A DNA stretch of 56,974 nt, taken from NCBI GenBank assembly GCA_964354365.1, contig CAYGZM010000009.1:1-56974 (forward strand), given 5' to 3'. The notes beneath the pieces were generated by a model. The model made no database searches, had not been told where the DNA came from, and saw only the letters and a list, made by a program, of their open reading frames with translations. Source of the DNA: CAYGZM01 sp964354365. GTDB lineage: Bacteria > Planctomycetota > Phycisphaerae > Sedimentisphaerales > Anaerobacaceae. Of the stretch, positions 8,829 to 17,581 are shown piece after piece; position 1 is the stretch's first letter, and each line of letters opens with the position of its first letter. Made by a program: the position numbers and the translations under genes.

Positions 8829-9989
8829 ATGTCCAATAAAGCCATATTTGTGGATCGTGACGACACCCTGATTGAGGACCCGGGCTACATAAACAATCCC
8901 GACCAGGTAAAGCTGCTCCCCGGCGTTCCCAGGGCGCTCATTGAGCTAAAAGCAATGGGCTACAGGCTCGTCGTCGTCACCAACCAGTCGGCTGTCGCCC
9001 GCGGAATCGTCACAGAGAAGACCCTTCGCAATATCCACGACCGGCTCGAACAGCTGCTCGCTGAAAACAACGCATTTCTCGACGCAATCTACTACTGCCC
9101 CTATCACCCGGACGGAGTCGTTGCAAAATACCGCAAGGAAAGTGACTGCAGAAAGCCCAACCCCGGTATGCTGCTTACCGCCGCGGACGAGTTGAATATC
9201 GACCTGAGCCAGTCCTGGATGATCGGAAACGGCGCCCACGATGTAGAGGCCGGGTTACGGGCCGGCTGCAAAACAATCCTGATTGACCCGCCCTCCCGCC
9301 AACATCAATCCCGGCCCGGCGACCCAACACCGCACTATAGGGCCGTAAATGTCACCGAGGCCGTGAACGTCATAAAGAAATACCACCGCCGCGGCGACGA
9401 TTCGGCGCCGCTGGCCGAGCCGCCAAAAACCCAACAGACCCAGCCCGCTGCACAACCACCAGCGCCTCTCGCACAAGAACCGGAACAGATTCAGCGACCT
9501 CCGCAACCGGCCCCCGATGAACCCCTGCCCATTCAGCAAGCTCCGCAACCGGCTGTGCAAGTCACCGAGCCGGTTGTGAAAGACACTGAACCAGTCGCGC
9601 AAGAGGCTGAACCCGTCTCAAAAGCCCCCCAACCGCTTTCTGAAAATTACCAGCCGCCTCCTCCGCCTCACGAATCGCCGCCACGGCGTCCCGAAACCGA
9701 ATCGCCGCCGCCTGACGAGAAGATTCACACCGAAACAACCGAACGCCTGCTGACCAACATCCTCGACCAGTTGAAGTCCATGCAGCGCTCAAATATGTTC
9801 GAGAAATTCTCGATGTTCAGGTACATCGCCGGGGTGCTGCAAGGCGCTGTTGTGCTCTGTATGCTGATAACAATATCGCTCTTAATGAGCCCCGACAGGC
9901 AGGATAACTCCGTTTTGATTGCCCTCGGGTTTGCTGCGGTCTTCCAGCTTATGTCGCTGACTTTCTTTATGATGCAGGGTCCCAGGTAG
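8829..9989 (+). CDS. gmhB: heptose-1,7-bisphosphate phosphatase with proline-rich linker and C-terminal membrane hairpin
   Basis: Residues 1-180 form a HAD phosphatase of the GmhB type: VDRDDTLIEDPGY near residue 9 holds the nucleophile Asp and DxDxT-like motif, VTNQS near 50, and YYCPYHPDG plus CRKPNPGM mark the zinc-loop region. The zinc loop has only one Cys before RKP (SDCRKP, where E. coli has CDCRKP). Motif IV reads MIGNGAHDVEAG with Asn where GmhB normally has Asp. Residues about 197-297 are a Pro/Gln/Glu-rich linker with EPV repeats. Residues about 331-350 and 363-380 are two membrane segments. Usual GmhB is about 190 residues and soluble, so this one is anchored. Start ATG 8829 is preferred because it opens directly into the HAD fold. 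The altered residues leave catalytic activity uncertain. Confidence 0.85.
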   Translation: MSNKAIFVDRDDTLIEDPGYINNPDQVKLLPGVPRALIELKAMGYRLVVVTNQSAVARGIVTEKTLRNIHDRLEQLLAENNAFLDAIYYCPYHPDGVVAKYRKESDCRKPNPGMLLTAADELNIDLSQSWMIGNGAHDVEAGLRAGCKTILIDPPSRQHQSRPGDPTPHYRAVNVTEAVNVIKKYHRRGDDSAPLAEPPKTQQTQPAAQPPAPLAQEPEQIQRPPQPAPDEPLPIQQAPQPAVQVTEPVVKDTEPVAQEAEPVSKAPQPLSENYQPPPPPHESPPRRPETESPPPDEKIHTETTERLLTNILDQLKSMQRSNMFEKFSMFRYIAGVLQGAVVLCMLITISLLMSPDRQDNSVLIALGFAAVFQLMSLTFFMMQGPR

Positions 9990-10017
9990 GGCGGGCTTGA
10001 GCCCGCCATTCGTCTAA

Positions 10018-11931
10018 ATGCACAATGCCGACTATAATACTCTGGTCTGGCTCCCCTCGCCTATGGGCGATGCTATTCTCTGCACGCCCGCCCTGCGGGC
10101 AATTCGCAACCGCTTCGCCTCGTCTCGAATCACGTTCCTGGCCGACCCGGCCGTCCACCGCGTCCTATCGCCCTGCAGTTTCAACGACGCCTGGCTCCAG
10201 CCGCAGCCCAATCCCTTTGCGCTCGCCGCCCGGTTAAAAGCTCATAAGTTCACACATGCAATCCTCTTCAAGAATTCCTTCGCCGCCGCCCTCGTTGTCT
10301 TCCTCGCACGAATACCCAACCGCATCGGCTACGCCCGTGAGCTGCGCGGCCCGTTGCTCACCGACAGACTCTATCCGCCCAGGCTGCCCAACGGCAAATT
10401 CAAGCCCCTCTCGATGCTCGACTACTACCTCGCAATCGCCGAACGCCTCGGCGCCGATACGACAAACAGAAACCTCGAATTGCAAATCGACCAAAACGAC
10501 AGCCGAAACCTGCACGCCAGACTCCCTGAGCTCGTCAAACGTGAGAACCCGATAGTAGTTTTGGTTCCCGGAGGCGCTTTCGGCCCCAGTAAGTGCTGGC
10601 CAGGCGAGAACTTCGCAAAGATCGCCGATTGGCTTGTTGAAAAATACAACGCAGTAATCGTCATATCCGTCGCGCCCAATCCGCCCGAAAAGAAAATTGC
10701 AGCCGAAATATGTGCTCTCAGCAGCCGTAAGCTTCTCAACCTCGCCGAGCACCCCCTGGAACTCGGCGAATTGAAGACGCTTTTCTCTCTTGCCGACCTG
10801 GTCATAACCAACGACACAGGCCCGCGACACATAGCCATAGCCTTCAAACGCAATATCATCGCCCTCTTCGGCCCGAACGACCCCGCCTGGACCGACACCG
10901 ATTACGAAAGTGAAATCCAGATAGTCGGCAACGTCCCCTGTGCGCCCTGCACAATGCCGAACTGCAATAAGCCCGAACACCTATGTATGCTGTCAATTAC
11001 GCCGGATATGGTTCGCAGGGCAGCCGAAGAGCTGCTGGCTGGCCGGCGGACCCGAGCGACCGTATTCACACAACCAAGAATTGAAAGAATCTCAGACTCC
11101 TTCTTCATCGACACAGATTACAAAGCCGCCCTCGCCGGCCTCGGTCTGACCTCCATCGACGCCGTATTCTCTTTCAACTCAGCGAAAAATCTGACCAAGA
11201 GCGATCTCGCCCCCTTCCGCAGCCGCCTGCAATTTGATATAGGCGCAGCGCAATCTCTGCCGCCAACCACAGTATTTCTAAAACGCTACGACAATCCGCC
11301 CGTCCCGGTCCAGCTCAAAAACTGGCTCTCGCATCGCCGCCGAATCAGTTGCGCCTCCTGTGAGGTCGGGCCTATACGCGAGCTGCCTGCCGCGGGCGTG
11401 TGCACCCCAAAAGTCATTGCGTACGGTCGGCAATGGGGCGCGCTCTTCGAAAAAAGAAGCTTCATAATCACCGAAAAAATCCCCGACGCAGAAGCCCTCG
11501 AAAGGAAATTGCCCGACTGCTTCAACGCCCCGCCAACAACCGAGAATCTGAAATCCGCAAGAGATTTCATCGCCCGATTAGCCGCCTTTGTGAGGAAATT
11601 CCATAACACAGGCTACTGCCACCGAGATCTGTATTTCTCGCACATATTCTATCGCACCGACGGAAATCTCTACCTTATAGACCTCGCCAGGGCCTTCAAG
11701 CCCGCTGTCCTGCGCCGGCGCTTCCTGATAAAGGATATCGCCCAAATCCACTACTCCGCCCCCGCAGCGCACTTCTCCAGGTCGGACCGGCTCCGCTTCT
11801 ACCTCGCCTATACCGCCCGCAACAGGCTCACTCGCCGGGACAAACCCTTCATTCGAAAAGTCCTGGCCAAAACAAATCGAATGGCAAAACACGATAGAAA
11901 GCACGGCAGATGCGTCCCCTTTGCACGCTGA
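10018..11931 (+). CDS. fusion: GT9 heptosyltransferase + WaaP-like LPS kinase
   Basis: A 637-residue two-enzyme protein. Residues 1-345 are an ADP-heptose:LPS heptosyltransferase (GT9, WaaC/WaaF type), with LPSPMGDAILCTPALRAIR at the start, VPGGAFGPSKCWP near 186 and the donor site NDTGPRHIAIA near 264. The C-terminal part, from about residue 400, resembles the LPS core heptose kinase WaaP/RfaP family of the protein-kinase fold: YCHRDLYFSHIFY (catalytic HRD-like motif near 534) and LYLIDLARA (metal-binding Asp). Adding heptose and phosphorylating it are successive core steps, so the fusion is chemically sensible. It follows gmhB by 28 bases and overlaps the start region of the next gene. Confidence 0.88.
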   Translation: MHNADYNTLVWLPSPMGDAILCTPALRAIRNRFASSRITFLADPAVHRVLSPCSFNDAWLQPQPNPFALAARLKAHKFTHAILFKNSFAAALVVFLARIPNRIGYARELRGPLLTDRLYPPRLPNGKFKPLSMLDYYLAIAERLGADTTNRNLELQIDQNDSRNLHARLPELVKRENPIVVLVPGGAFGPSKCWPGENFAKIADWLVEKYNAVIVISVAPNPPEKKIAAEICALSSRKLLNLAEHPLELGELKTLFSLADLVITNDTGPRHIAIAFKRNIIALFGPNDPAWTDTDYESEIQIVGNVPCAPCTMPNCNKPEHLCMLSITPDMVRRAAEELLAGRRTRATVFTQPRIERISDSFFIDTDYKAALAGLGLTSIDAVFSFNSAKNLTKSDLAPFRSRLQFDIGAAQSLPPTTVFLKRYDNPPVPVQLKNWLSHRRRISCASCEVGPIRELPAAGVCTPKVIAYGRQWGALFEKRSFIITEKIPDAEALERKLPDCFNAPPTTENLKSARDFIARLAAFVRKFHNTGYCHRDLYFSHIFYRTDGNLYLIDLARAFKPAVLRRRFLIKDIAQIHYSAPAAHFSRSDRLRFYLAYTARNRLTRRDKPFIRKVLAKTNRMAKHDRKHGRCVPFAR

Positions 11932-11956
11932 CCGCATTGGAGTTATAATCCTCACG

Positions 11957-13144
11957 ATGACCCCAAAAATCGCGATCGTAATAGAACGTGCGGATACCGC
12001 CCTCGGCGGAGCCGAACGCTCGGTCTTCGAGCTGGCCGCCGCGCTGTCGGCTCGCGGCCTGCACGCAGACATGCTCGCCGCAAAGGGCCGCACCAAAGCT
12101 AAGAATATCCACATCCTCTGCGCCGACACCCCCGGCAAGCGCACCTCCTATGCTGTCTTTGAAAACGCGATTAGAAAGCACTTGTCGCAGAATCACTACG
12201 ATTTGATCCACAGCGTCCTGCCCTTCGACTTTGCCGACGTTTATCAGCCTCGCGGCGGAACTTACGCCGAATCAATCCTGCGCAACGCCGCCAGCTATCA
12301 GAATAGGCTAATCGAATGCTGCAAGAAGCTCACTACCTTTGCCAACATCCGGCGCACTAAGCTCCTGCACGCCGAGCGAAAGCTCTGCAGCGGCCCGACC
12401 GGCCCGGTCATCGCCGCACTCTCAAAATACGTCGCCGACCAGCTAAAGCGCCACTACGGCGCCGAGCCTCAGCGCATAGTGGTCATCCCCAACGGCGTAA
12501 AAACCGATGCGCGAATCGACCCGAAAGAAGCCGACAGGCTCCGCACGCAGATACTGACTCAGCTACGCCTCAAAGAAGCCGACAACCCGGTTTTGTTCCT
12601 CTTCGCCGCGAACAACTTCAGACTAAAAGGATTGGCCCCCTTGATTAGAGCAATCAGTGCCGCAGCGGCCCAGCCGACCGAACGCAAGCCCTTTCTCGTA
12701 GTGGCCGGCCACGACAGACCGCACAGATACCGCCGTATCGCAGAGAGCCTCGGCATCCGCGACAGAGTCCTTTTCCTCGGCCCGCTCGGACACGCCCACA
12801 GCATCCTCTCCGTAATCGACGTCGCAGTCCTGCCCACCTTTTACGACCCATCCAGCAGGTACATACTCGAAGCGCTTGCCGCCGGCAGGCCCGTCATTAC
12901 CACAAAATTCAACGGCGCTGCCGACCTCTTCGCCGACAATCGCCACGGCAGAATAATCGATACCCCCCAAGACATCCCCGCACTCGCACAAGCTATAGGC
13001 CATTTCACAGACACCAACAACATCGAACAAGCCTCGCAGGCAATTATCGAGGACAATCTCAAAGAAGAAATCTCTATTACCCGCGTCGCCGACAGGCTGA
13101 TATCTCTTTACGAATCCATACTCCAAAGGAAAACCCGCAAATGA
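11957..13144 (+). CDS. GT4-family glycosyltransferase
   Basis: A 395-residue GT-B glycosyltransferase of family 4. The N-terminal domain starts with a glycine loop (ADTALGGAERSVFELAA); the C-terminal domain carries VIPNGVKTDA near residue 178 and the nucleotide-sugar motif SRYILEALAAGRPVITT near 300. The position between a heptosyltransferase/kinase and plsY suggests it adds a sugar to the LPS core; donor and acceptor are unknown. ATG 11957 is preferred over an upstream in-frame TTG at 11921 that would overlap the previous gene. The stop overlaps plsY by ATGA. Confidence 0.88.
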   Translation: MTPKIAIVIERADTALGGAERSVFELAAALSARGLHADMLAAKGRTKAKNIHILCADTPGKRTSYAVFENAIRKHLSQNHYDLIHSVLPFDFADVYQPRGGTYAESILRNAASYQNRLIECCKKLTTFANIRRTKLLHAERKLCSGPTGPVIAALSKYVADQLKRHYGAEPQRIVVIPNGVKTDARIDPKEADRLRTQILTQLRLKEADNPVLFLFAANNFRLKGLAPLIRAISAAAAQPTERKPFLVVAGHDRPHRYRRIAESLGIRDRVLFLGPLGHAHSILSVIDVAVLPTFYDPSSRYILEALAAGRPVITTKFNGAADLFADNRHGRIIDTPQDIPALAQAIGHFTDTNNIEQASQAIIEDNLKEEISITRVADRLISLYESILQRKTRK

Positions 13145-13830
13145 TCTACGCGACTTTCGCACTCGCCGCCGCAGCAGCGTATCTGCTCGGCTCAATACCT
13201 TTCGGCCTGCTCATCGCAAGGGCACACGGAAAGGATTTGCGCTCTATCGGCTCAGGCAACATCGGCGCTACCAATGTCTCGCGCGCCCTCGGCAGGAAGT
13301 GGGCCTACTTCTGCTTCTTCCTCGACGTGCTCAAAGGACTGGTTCCCACGCTGGCAGTAACGTTTCTTGCCCGCCCTGAATCAACTGAGTCGTACGCCCA
13401 GAGAATTATTATGCTCTGTCTGTGGCTTGCGGTCGGCTGCGCCGCCGTCATCGGCCACATCTTTCCGCTCTATCTAAGGTTCAAAGGTGGAAAAGGCGTC
13501 GCAACCAGCTTCGGCGTCGCCCTCGGTATCTGGCCCTACTACACAACCTGCGCGCCCTTTGCAATCGCAACCTGGATTGTCGTCGTCCTCATCTGGCGGT
13601 ACGTCTCCCTCGCCTCCATCGTCGCCTCGGTTGCCTTTCCCATCACATTGGCCTCGGCAATAGCTCTAAGACCAGGCTGGCATCTTGCCGACTTATGGCC
13701 CCTGCTCATCGTGGCCACTGCAATACCTCTGATGGTCGCTATCCGACATCGTCAGAATATAACTCGCTTAATTGAAGGCACCGAAAGCAAAATCCAACAA
13801 GGCAAGTCAAAGAAAGACCAAAACACATAG
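13141..13830 (+). CDS. plsY: acyl-phosphate glycerol-3-phosphate acyltransferase
   Basis: A 229-residue integral membrane protein with about five to six hydrophobic segments. It transfers an acyl group from acyl phosphate to glycerol 3-phosphate, making lysophosphatidic acid. The three PlsY motifs are present: GSIPFGLLIAR near residue 17, GSGNIGATNVSRALG near 37 and RFKGGKGVATSFGV near 115. It overlaps the GT4 gene by four bases and closes the envelope run; after it come only repeats. Confidence 0.95.
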   Translation: MIYATFALAAAAAYLLGSIPFGLLIARAHGKDLRSIGSGNIGATNVSRALGRKWAYFCFFLDVLKGLVPTLAVTFLARPESTESYAQRIIMLCLWLAVGCAAVIGHIFPLYLRFKGGKGVATSFGVALGIWPYYTTCAPFAIATWIVVVLIWRYVSLASIVASVAFPITLASAIALRPGWHLADLWPLLIVATAIPLMVAIRHRQNITRLIEGTESKIQQGKSKKDQNT

Positions 13831-14046
13831 TGCTCTCTCAAATTTGATTTTACGGACGTCGTCATTGCGAGGAAGCCTGCCCTGAGCGCAGTCGAATGGG
13901 TGGCAATCCCATACCCCTCGAAGGATAGAACCCGCTCCAGCGCCAAGGTGCCTCACGATGACGCCCACAGCCCGTAGGGTGGCCTTCAGCTCGTAGGGTG
14001 GGCTTCAGCCCACCAGTCCGGTGGGGGGCAGGCCCCACCTACCATC
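13831..14046. repeat. intergenic repeats
   Basis: This stretch holds a GTCATTGCGAGGA-type repeat (13860-13915, also at 4573, 45037 and 47499) and a GTAGGGTGGG/GCTTCAGCCCACC family (13975-14046, also at 33411 and in brief at 9987). Both are rich in short hairpins. No gene is seen. Confidence 0.75.
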
Positions 14047-14556
14047 CTACATCTCGCCGCTCGTCATGCGCACCTTGTCGTCCTCAATCAGCGCGCCGGT
14101 CTCCTTGTCCCACTTCCGCGTCCGATGCTCCATCCGGTGCTTGCCGTGGCACTCGACGCAATAGTCCTTTCCCCCGCCGAGCTTCGCGTTCGGATGGCAG
14201 CTTTTGCAGAACGAGTTGATCGCCGCCTTCGCAAACATCTTGTCCGGAGGCGTTATATTGTCCTCGTCCGAACAGTGCGCATTTGAGGCCCCGTGGCAGT
14301 CGTCACACCCCACATCCCCCTTGGCGTGCATAACAGTCAGCGCCTCGCCGTCGAAGTTGATGTGGCACACATAACAACGGCTGTTATCAGCGACAGGCCC
14401 GCTCGACCCGCCGGATACTTTGCTATCGCCCGTGTTTTCGAGCAGCAACAAACGCTCCTGCTCAACCGCTTGTTCCGCCCCTCTCCTGCAGGCCGCCACG
14501 CCAATGGCCGCCGCCGTAACAACTAACGTCATCAAACAGATTCTTATGTGCTTCAC
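14047..14556 (-). CDS. tetraheme c-type cytochrome lipoprotein
   Basis: A 169-residue protein with four heme c sites, CYVCH, CDDCH, CKSCH and CVECH, between about residues 59 and 136. The N-terminus is a signal peptide ending in the lipobox VAAC, so it is probably anchored on the outer side of a membrane and carries electrons there. Start GTG 14556 is chosen because AAGGAG lies six bases upstream and because it leads straight into the signal peptide. It resembles small NapC/NirT-like or cytochrome c7-like carriers, but no specific partner is adjacent. Confidence 0.82.
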   Translation of the reverse strand: MKHIRICLMTLVVTAAAIGVAACRRGAEQAVEQERLLLLENTGDSKVSGGSSGPVADNSRCYVCHINFDGEALTVMHAKGDVGCDDCHGASNAHCSDEDNITPPDKMFAKAAINSFCKSCHPNAKLGGGKDYCVECHGKHRMEHRTRKWDKETGALIEDDKVRMTSGEM

Positions 14557-14816
14557 GCATGTCTCCTTCGAATCAGCCTGTGCTGATACCATCGTCACTC
14601 GTCCGGACGCAGAATAGTACCGCATTTCGTAAGTCCCGTTACTACGGCGTCATTTCGACCGGAGCGGTGCGAAGCATCGCGCAGCCCCTGTCATTTCGAC
14701 CGGAGCGATGCGAAGCATCGCGCAGCGGAGAAATCTATTTTTCTACAATAGCAACTCACTCGCATAGTCGTCTTACTTGCGAAATGCGGTAATAGTCCCC
14801 CGCCCTTCGCCGCCCG
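14557..14816. repeat. intergenic repeats
   Basis: Two tandem units of GTCATTTCGACCGGAGCG... (from about 14650 and 14689) each contain GCGAAGCATCGC. A related copy with GTCATTCCGACCGAAGG lies at about 21297-21350. No gene is seen. Confidence 0.6.
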
Positions 14817-15869
14817 TTACACATATTCCCAGTTCTTCAGCCACTGGTAGTCCGCCGGCAGCCTCGCCCACGTCCGGTCCATTAGCTGCCTTAGCTCTTC
14901 GGCCTCGGCAACGTCAAGCTCGCGACGCTCTTTCACCGCCTTGGCGACGTTATCGACCTGGTGAATGCTGATAAGCCCTGGAATAGGTATAATATGCGGA
15001 TTGCACAGAATGTAGCGAATCGCCAGCCTCGCCCGCCGGTCGTCCTCCTCAGCATCAGGATCATCCGGCGCGCTGCTGCCTTTGAAAAGCGAATTGCTCG
15101 CAAAAGGCTTGATGCCGAACGCGCCCACATCGCACTTCTTCAGCGCATCAAAGACACTGTCTTGCGGCATCTCTTTACTCTTGGCGGTATAAGGAAACAG
15201 CACAACATCGATCTGAGGGAAGTATTCGATCATGAACTTGATCCACCGCCGGTCGTGCGACGAAAAACCGATGAACCGAGCCTTGCCCTGCTTCTTGGCA
15301 TTCTCCAGCGCCTCCACTATCTCGCACGATGTATCGAACGAGTGCGTCCCGCCGGGTTCATGGCAGGTAATACGCCACAAATCGGTGTATTCCTGGCCAG
15401 AGTCCCTCAGCAGCTCGTCGAGACTCTCCAACAGCTTCTTGGCCGTGCGAAACTCCTCGTTGCGGGGCTCCTTGGCGCCGTGGGACAAGGCAAGGTAAAT
15501 CTTGTCGCGTCGCCCTGTCAGAGCCTTGCTGTAGGCATTGACCTCATTATCCCAGCACGCATCGATGTAGTTGATCCCAACGTCCATACACCGGCTGACA
15601 ACTTCGTGGCGGTTCTTATCAAAATCCTGATTCATCACGTTGACGCGCTTCCAGTGCCCGCCCAGGCACACAGCAGATATCCAAAGCCCAGTCTTGCCCA
15701 ACCGCCGGTACTCCATATTCTCATTGTAGCACAGCGTCTTTCTCGCAGCGCCCTGGTCGGCCTTGCCAAATGCGCTCTGCCTGCTCGCCAAAACGCCGGC
15801 CACTGTCCCGGCAGCCACCAGAGAAGTCTTCTGGATAAACTTTCTTCGTGAGAGTTTCTTGTCTTTCAT
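14817..15869 (-). CDS. Tat-exported aldo/keto reductase
   Basis: A 350-residue aldo/keto reductase with a twin-arginine signal (LSRRKFIQKTSLVAAG) at the N-terminus. The reductase barrel starts at MEYRRLGKTGLWISAVCLGG and continues with MDVGINYIDACWDNE, which holds the catalytic-region Asp, and a late Lys/His pair region around DLWRITCHE. NAD(P)H-dependent reduction or oxidation of a sugar or carbonyl in the periplasm is likely; export folded by Tat fits a cofactor enzyme. Start ATG 15869 has AAAGGA upstream; an in-frame GTG 27 bases earlier is less likely. A promoter lies at 15977-16005. Confidence 0.88.
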   Translation of the reverse strand: MKDKKLSRRKFIQKTSLVAAGTVAGVLASRQSAFGKADQGAARKTLCYNENMEYRRLGKTGLWISAVCLGGHWKRVNVMNQDFDKNRHEVVSRCMDVGINYIDACWDNEVNAYSKALTGRRDKIYLALSHGAKEPRNEEFRTAKKLLESLDELLRDSGQEYTDLWRITCHEPGGTHSFDTSCEIVEALENAKKQGKARFIGFSSHDRRWIKFMIEYFPQIDVVLFPYTAKSKEMPQDSVFDALKKCDVGAFGIKPFASNSLFKGSSAPDDPDAEEDDRRARLAIRYILCNPHIIPIPGLISIHQVDNVAKAVKERRELDVAEAEELRQLMDRTWARLPADYQWLKNWEYV

Positions 15870-15976
15870 AGGTTCTTTTCCTTTCAATTCAGGCACGTTC
15901 TGCCCTCCCCCTTGTGCTCATCGGTAGTTGCCCAATAATCACCTCAGAAATCCAATATCCATAGTTTGCTTCCGGT

Positions 15977-16005
15977 AAAATAACTCAATCTCGGCGAAAT
16001 GTCAA
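15977..16005 (-). promoter_or_regulatory. sigma70-type promoter of the aldo/keto reductase gene
   Basis: On the minus strand, TTGACA (16005-16000) and TATTTT (15982-15977) are 17 bases apart, about 110 bases upstream of the start codon. Confidence 0.6.
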
Positions 16006-16562
16006 TGCTATCCTCGACCATTGCTGGGATGGGATGACCAGGCAAGACCATCCCCCCGAATACGATATGACGCCTGACTGTGAACTGCCCTTGAAGGATA
16101 AGAAACAACTCGTACACGCCCAAGGGCAGATGGCTGCCGCATGCAACAAAAGAAACGTCCCCATCAGGAGGCCGCTACAGCCAATTTAGAGCCAGGGATA
16201 AAGACAGTGCCCCCCCAATACCCATATCCTTAAGGCCTATTTTGCTATGTCCACCCCAGAACAAACCTCGGCGAGACCACTGTTCAATCACCTTCCTGAC
16301 CCCCAGACTGATCAACCCCACTGCCAATCAAGTCTATTATTACCTCTGAAGCGGCGTCACTTGTTTGAAGCCCTTATCTCCCGCCGGACAAAGACCTGCA
16401 AGCAGCATAATGCTCGATTTCACTAAGGAAAATCCTGCCCCCCCCACCGCGTAACCGAGGCAAATTCCCCCACATCCCCGCCAAATGTAAGTCCCTCCGG
16501 CATCTCTGCGTCCCAACCCAGAGATTCACCCGTCTGAGAACGTCCGGCCGCGGCCTTTCAGC
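16006..16562. other. gene-free stretch
   Basis: No coding frame, RNA gene or family repeat is recognised. It contains several C-rich runs (C7-C8 near 16212 and 16438) and a weak GGGATGG/CCATCCC hairpin near 16029-16054. Confidence 0.4.
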
Positions 16563-16907
16563 CTAACTCGCATCCGCGGGAATAATGCACAGGAATCTGA
16601 GAATCGAACCCCCCGTATTCTTGAAGCAGTGCTCCTTGCCGCCCGGCACAAATATCACATCCTCGGCTCCGAATGCGTACTCCTCTCCTTCGCAGACGAA
16701 CACGCCCTCACCCTCAACAATAAACACCTCATGCTCGTGAGGATGAGTATGCAGCGGCGTATGGCCTCCGCCAGCCAATTCAAACATCCGCATCGCAAAG
16801 TTCTCCGCCCCATCCTCTTTGGAAATAAGCCACCTTACCCCCACCCCCTCCGCCCCCTTGACCTTCACCTCGCTCTTCGTGACATTACCGCTCTTTTCGA
16901 CCTTCAT
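16563..16907 (-). CDS. small cupin-fold protein
   Basis: A 114-residue single-domain cupin. The metal-binding motif 1 is HTHPHEHEVFIVEGEG near residue 51, and motif 2 is the VPGGKEHCFKNTG segment near 87; the His/Glu ligands are present. Small proteins of this type bind a metal and act as isomerases, dioxygenases or sensors. No substrate can be named. It stands alone between two intergenic gaps. Confidence 0.82.
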   Translation of the reverse strand: MKVEKSGNVTKSEVKVKGAEGVGVRWLISKEDGAENFAMRMFELAGGGHTPLHTHPHEHEVFIVEGEGVFVCEGEEYAFGAEDVIFVPGGKEHCFKNTGGSILRFLCIIPADAS

Positions 16908-17037
16908 TTCGCCTCCTGATTATCTGTCCAATTTTTCCCGAAGTATCTGGATAACGTCCGGTTTCCCTTTTGCCAGAGAGTCAACAAATTCCTCACCCCC
17001 CCCCATCACATTTCTTCCTTCAAGCAAACGCCGGAAA

Positions 17038-17235
17038 TCAGCGTTCCTTGTAATGTGGTGCCCGGCGCATCCGGTTGGCTGGTCTCTTGCCCTTTTGGGC
17101 CACCAACGGATTGCGAGGGTCACGTTCCATCCGCCGAAGCGTCTTGACCATCAGATCGAGGTCGTAGTTACATCGCCTGGCAAATTCATCCCTGTTGCGC
17201 CACACCTCAAGCATAATTTCATTCTTCATACTCAT
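17038..17235 (-). CDS. small uncharacterised protein of a TA-like cluster
   Basis: About 65 residues, starting at ATG 17235 with GGAG upstream (a second ATG lies at 17229). The sequence EVWRNRDEFARRCNYDLDLM followed by a short basic tail resembles a widespread family of very short proteins often found with toxin-antitoxin genes. It lies on the same strand about 150 bases after the 65-residue antitoxin-like gene. Function unknown. Confidence 0.55.
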   Translation of the reverse strand: MSMKNEIMLEVWRNRDEFARRCNYDLDLMVKTLRRMERDPRNPLVAQKGKRPANRMRRAPHYKER

Positions 17236-17383
17236 ATAGCTCCATAATCTCAAATGGAGTACATATCTCCGGGCAAGCATAGCCTTCTGAGAAGCAGACC
17301 CTACGAGCACCTGACCATCCATCGCCTCCGTCTCAGCGGCGAGGCTCGTCCATATCTCCCGGAGCAATCAGTTGTGCGTTTTC

Positions 17384-17581
17384 CTATGCCCCGCGCTTTG
17401 CCAGAAGCTCTCGAACAGCCGGGACAAGATCATTGGGGATTTCCATAACCGTCTGTTTTGAGCTTTCGTAAGAAGCCTCATCTTCAGCAACGGCTTCTTC
17501 CTCGCTCTGCTTCTCATAATGAGCCAGGACCCTCTGAACCCGATCTTCATCCCAGCCTGGAGGAAAATTCGTCTTTTTCAT
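17384..17581 (-). CDS. antitoxin-like small protein
   Basis: 65 residues, acidic, with a core FPPGWDEDRVQRVLAHYEKQ near the N-terminus and a C-terminal TVMEIPNDLVPAVRELLAK. This arrangement is typical of small antitoxin-like proteins paired with a DUF4258/BrnT-like partner. It overlaps the upstream gene by four bases, which fits coupled translation of a pair. Family assignment rests on sequence resemblance only. Confidence 0.65.
   Translation of the reverse strand: MKKTNFPPGWDEDRVQRVLAHYEKQSEEEAVAEDEASYESSKQTVMEIPNDLVPAVRELLAKRGA

Noticed and set aside
16920..17123. 67-codon minus-strand frame with a C9/G9 tract
   Set aside because: The end (FVDSLAKGKPDVIQILREKL) looks protein-like, but the start overlaps the neighbouring small gene in another frame and no family is recognised.
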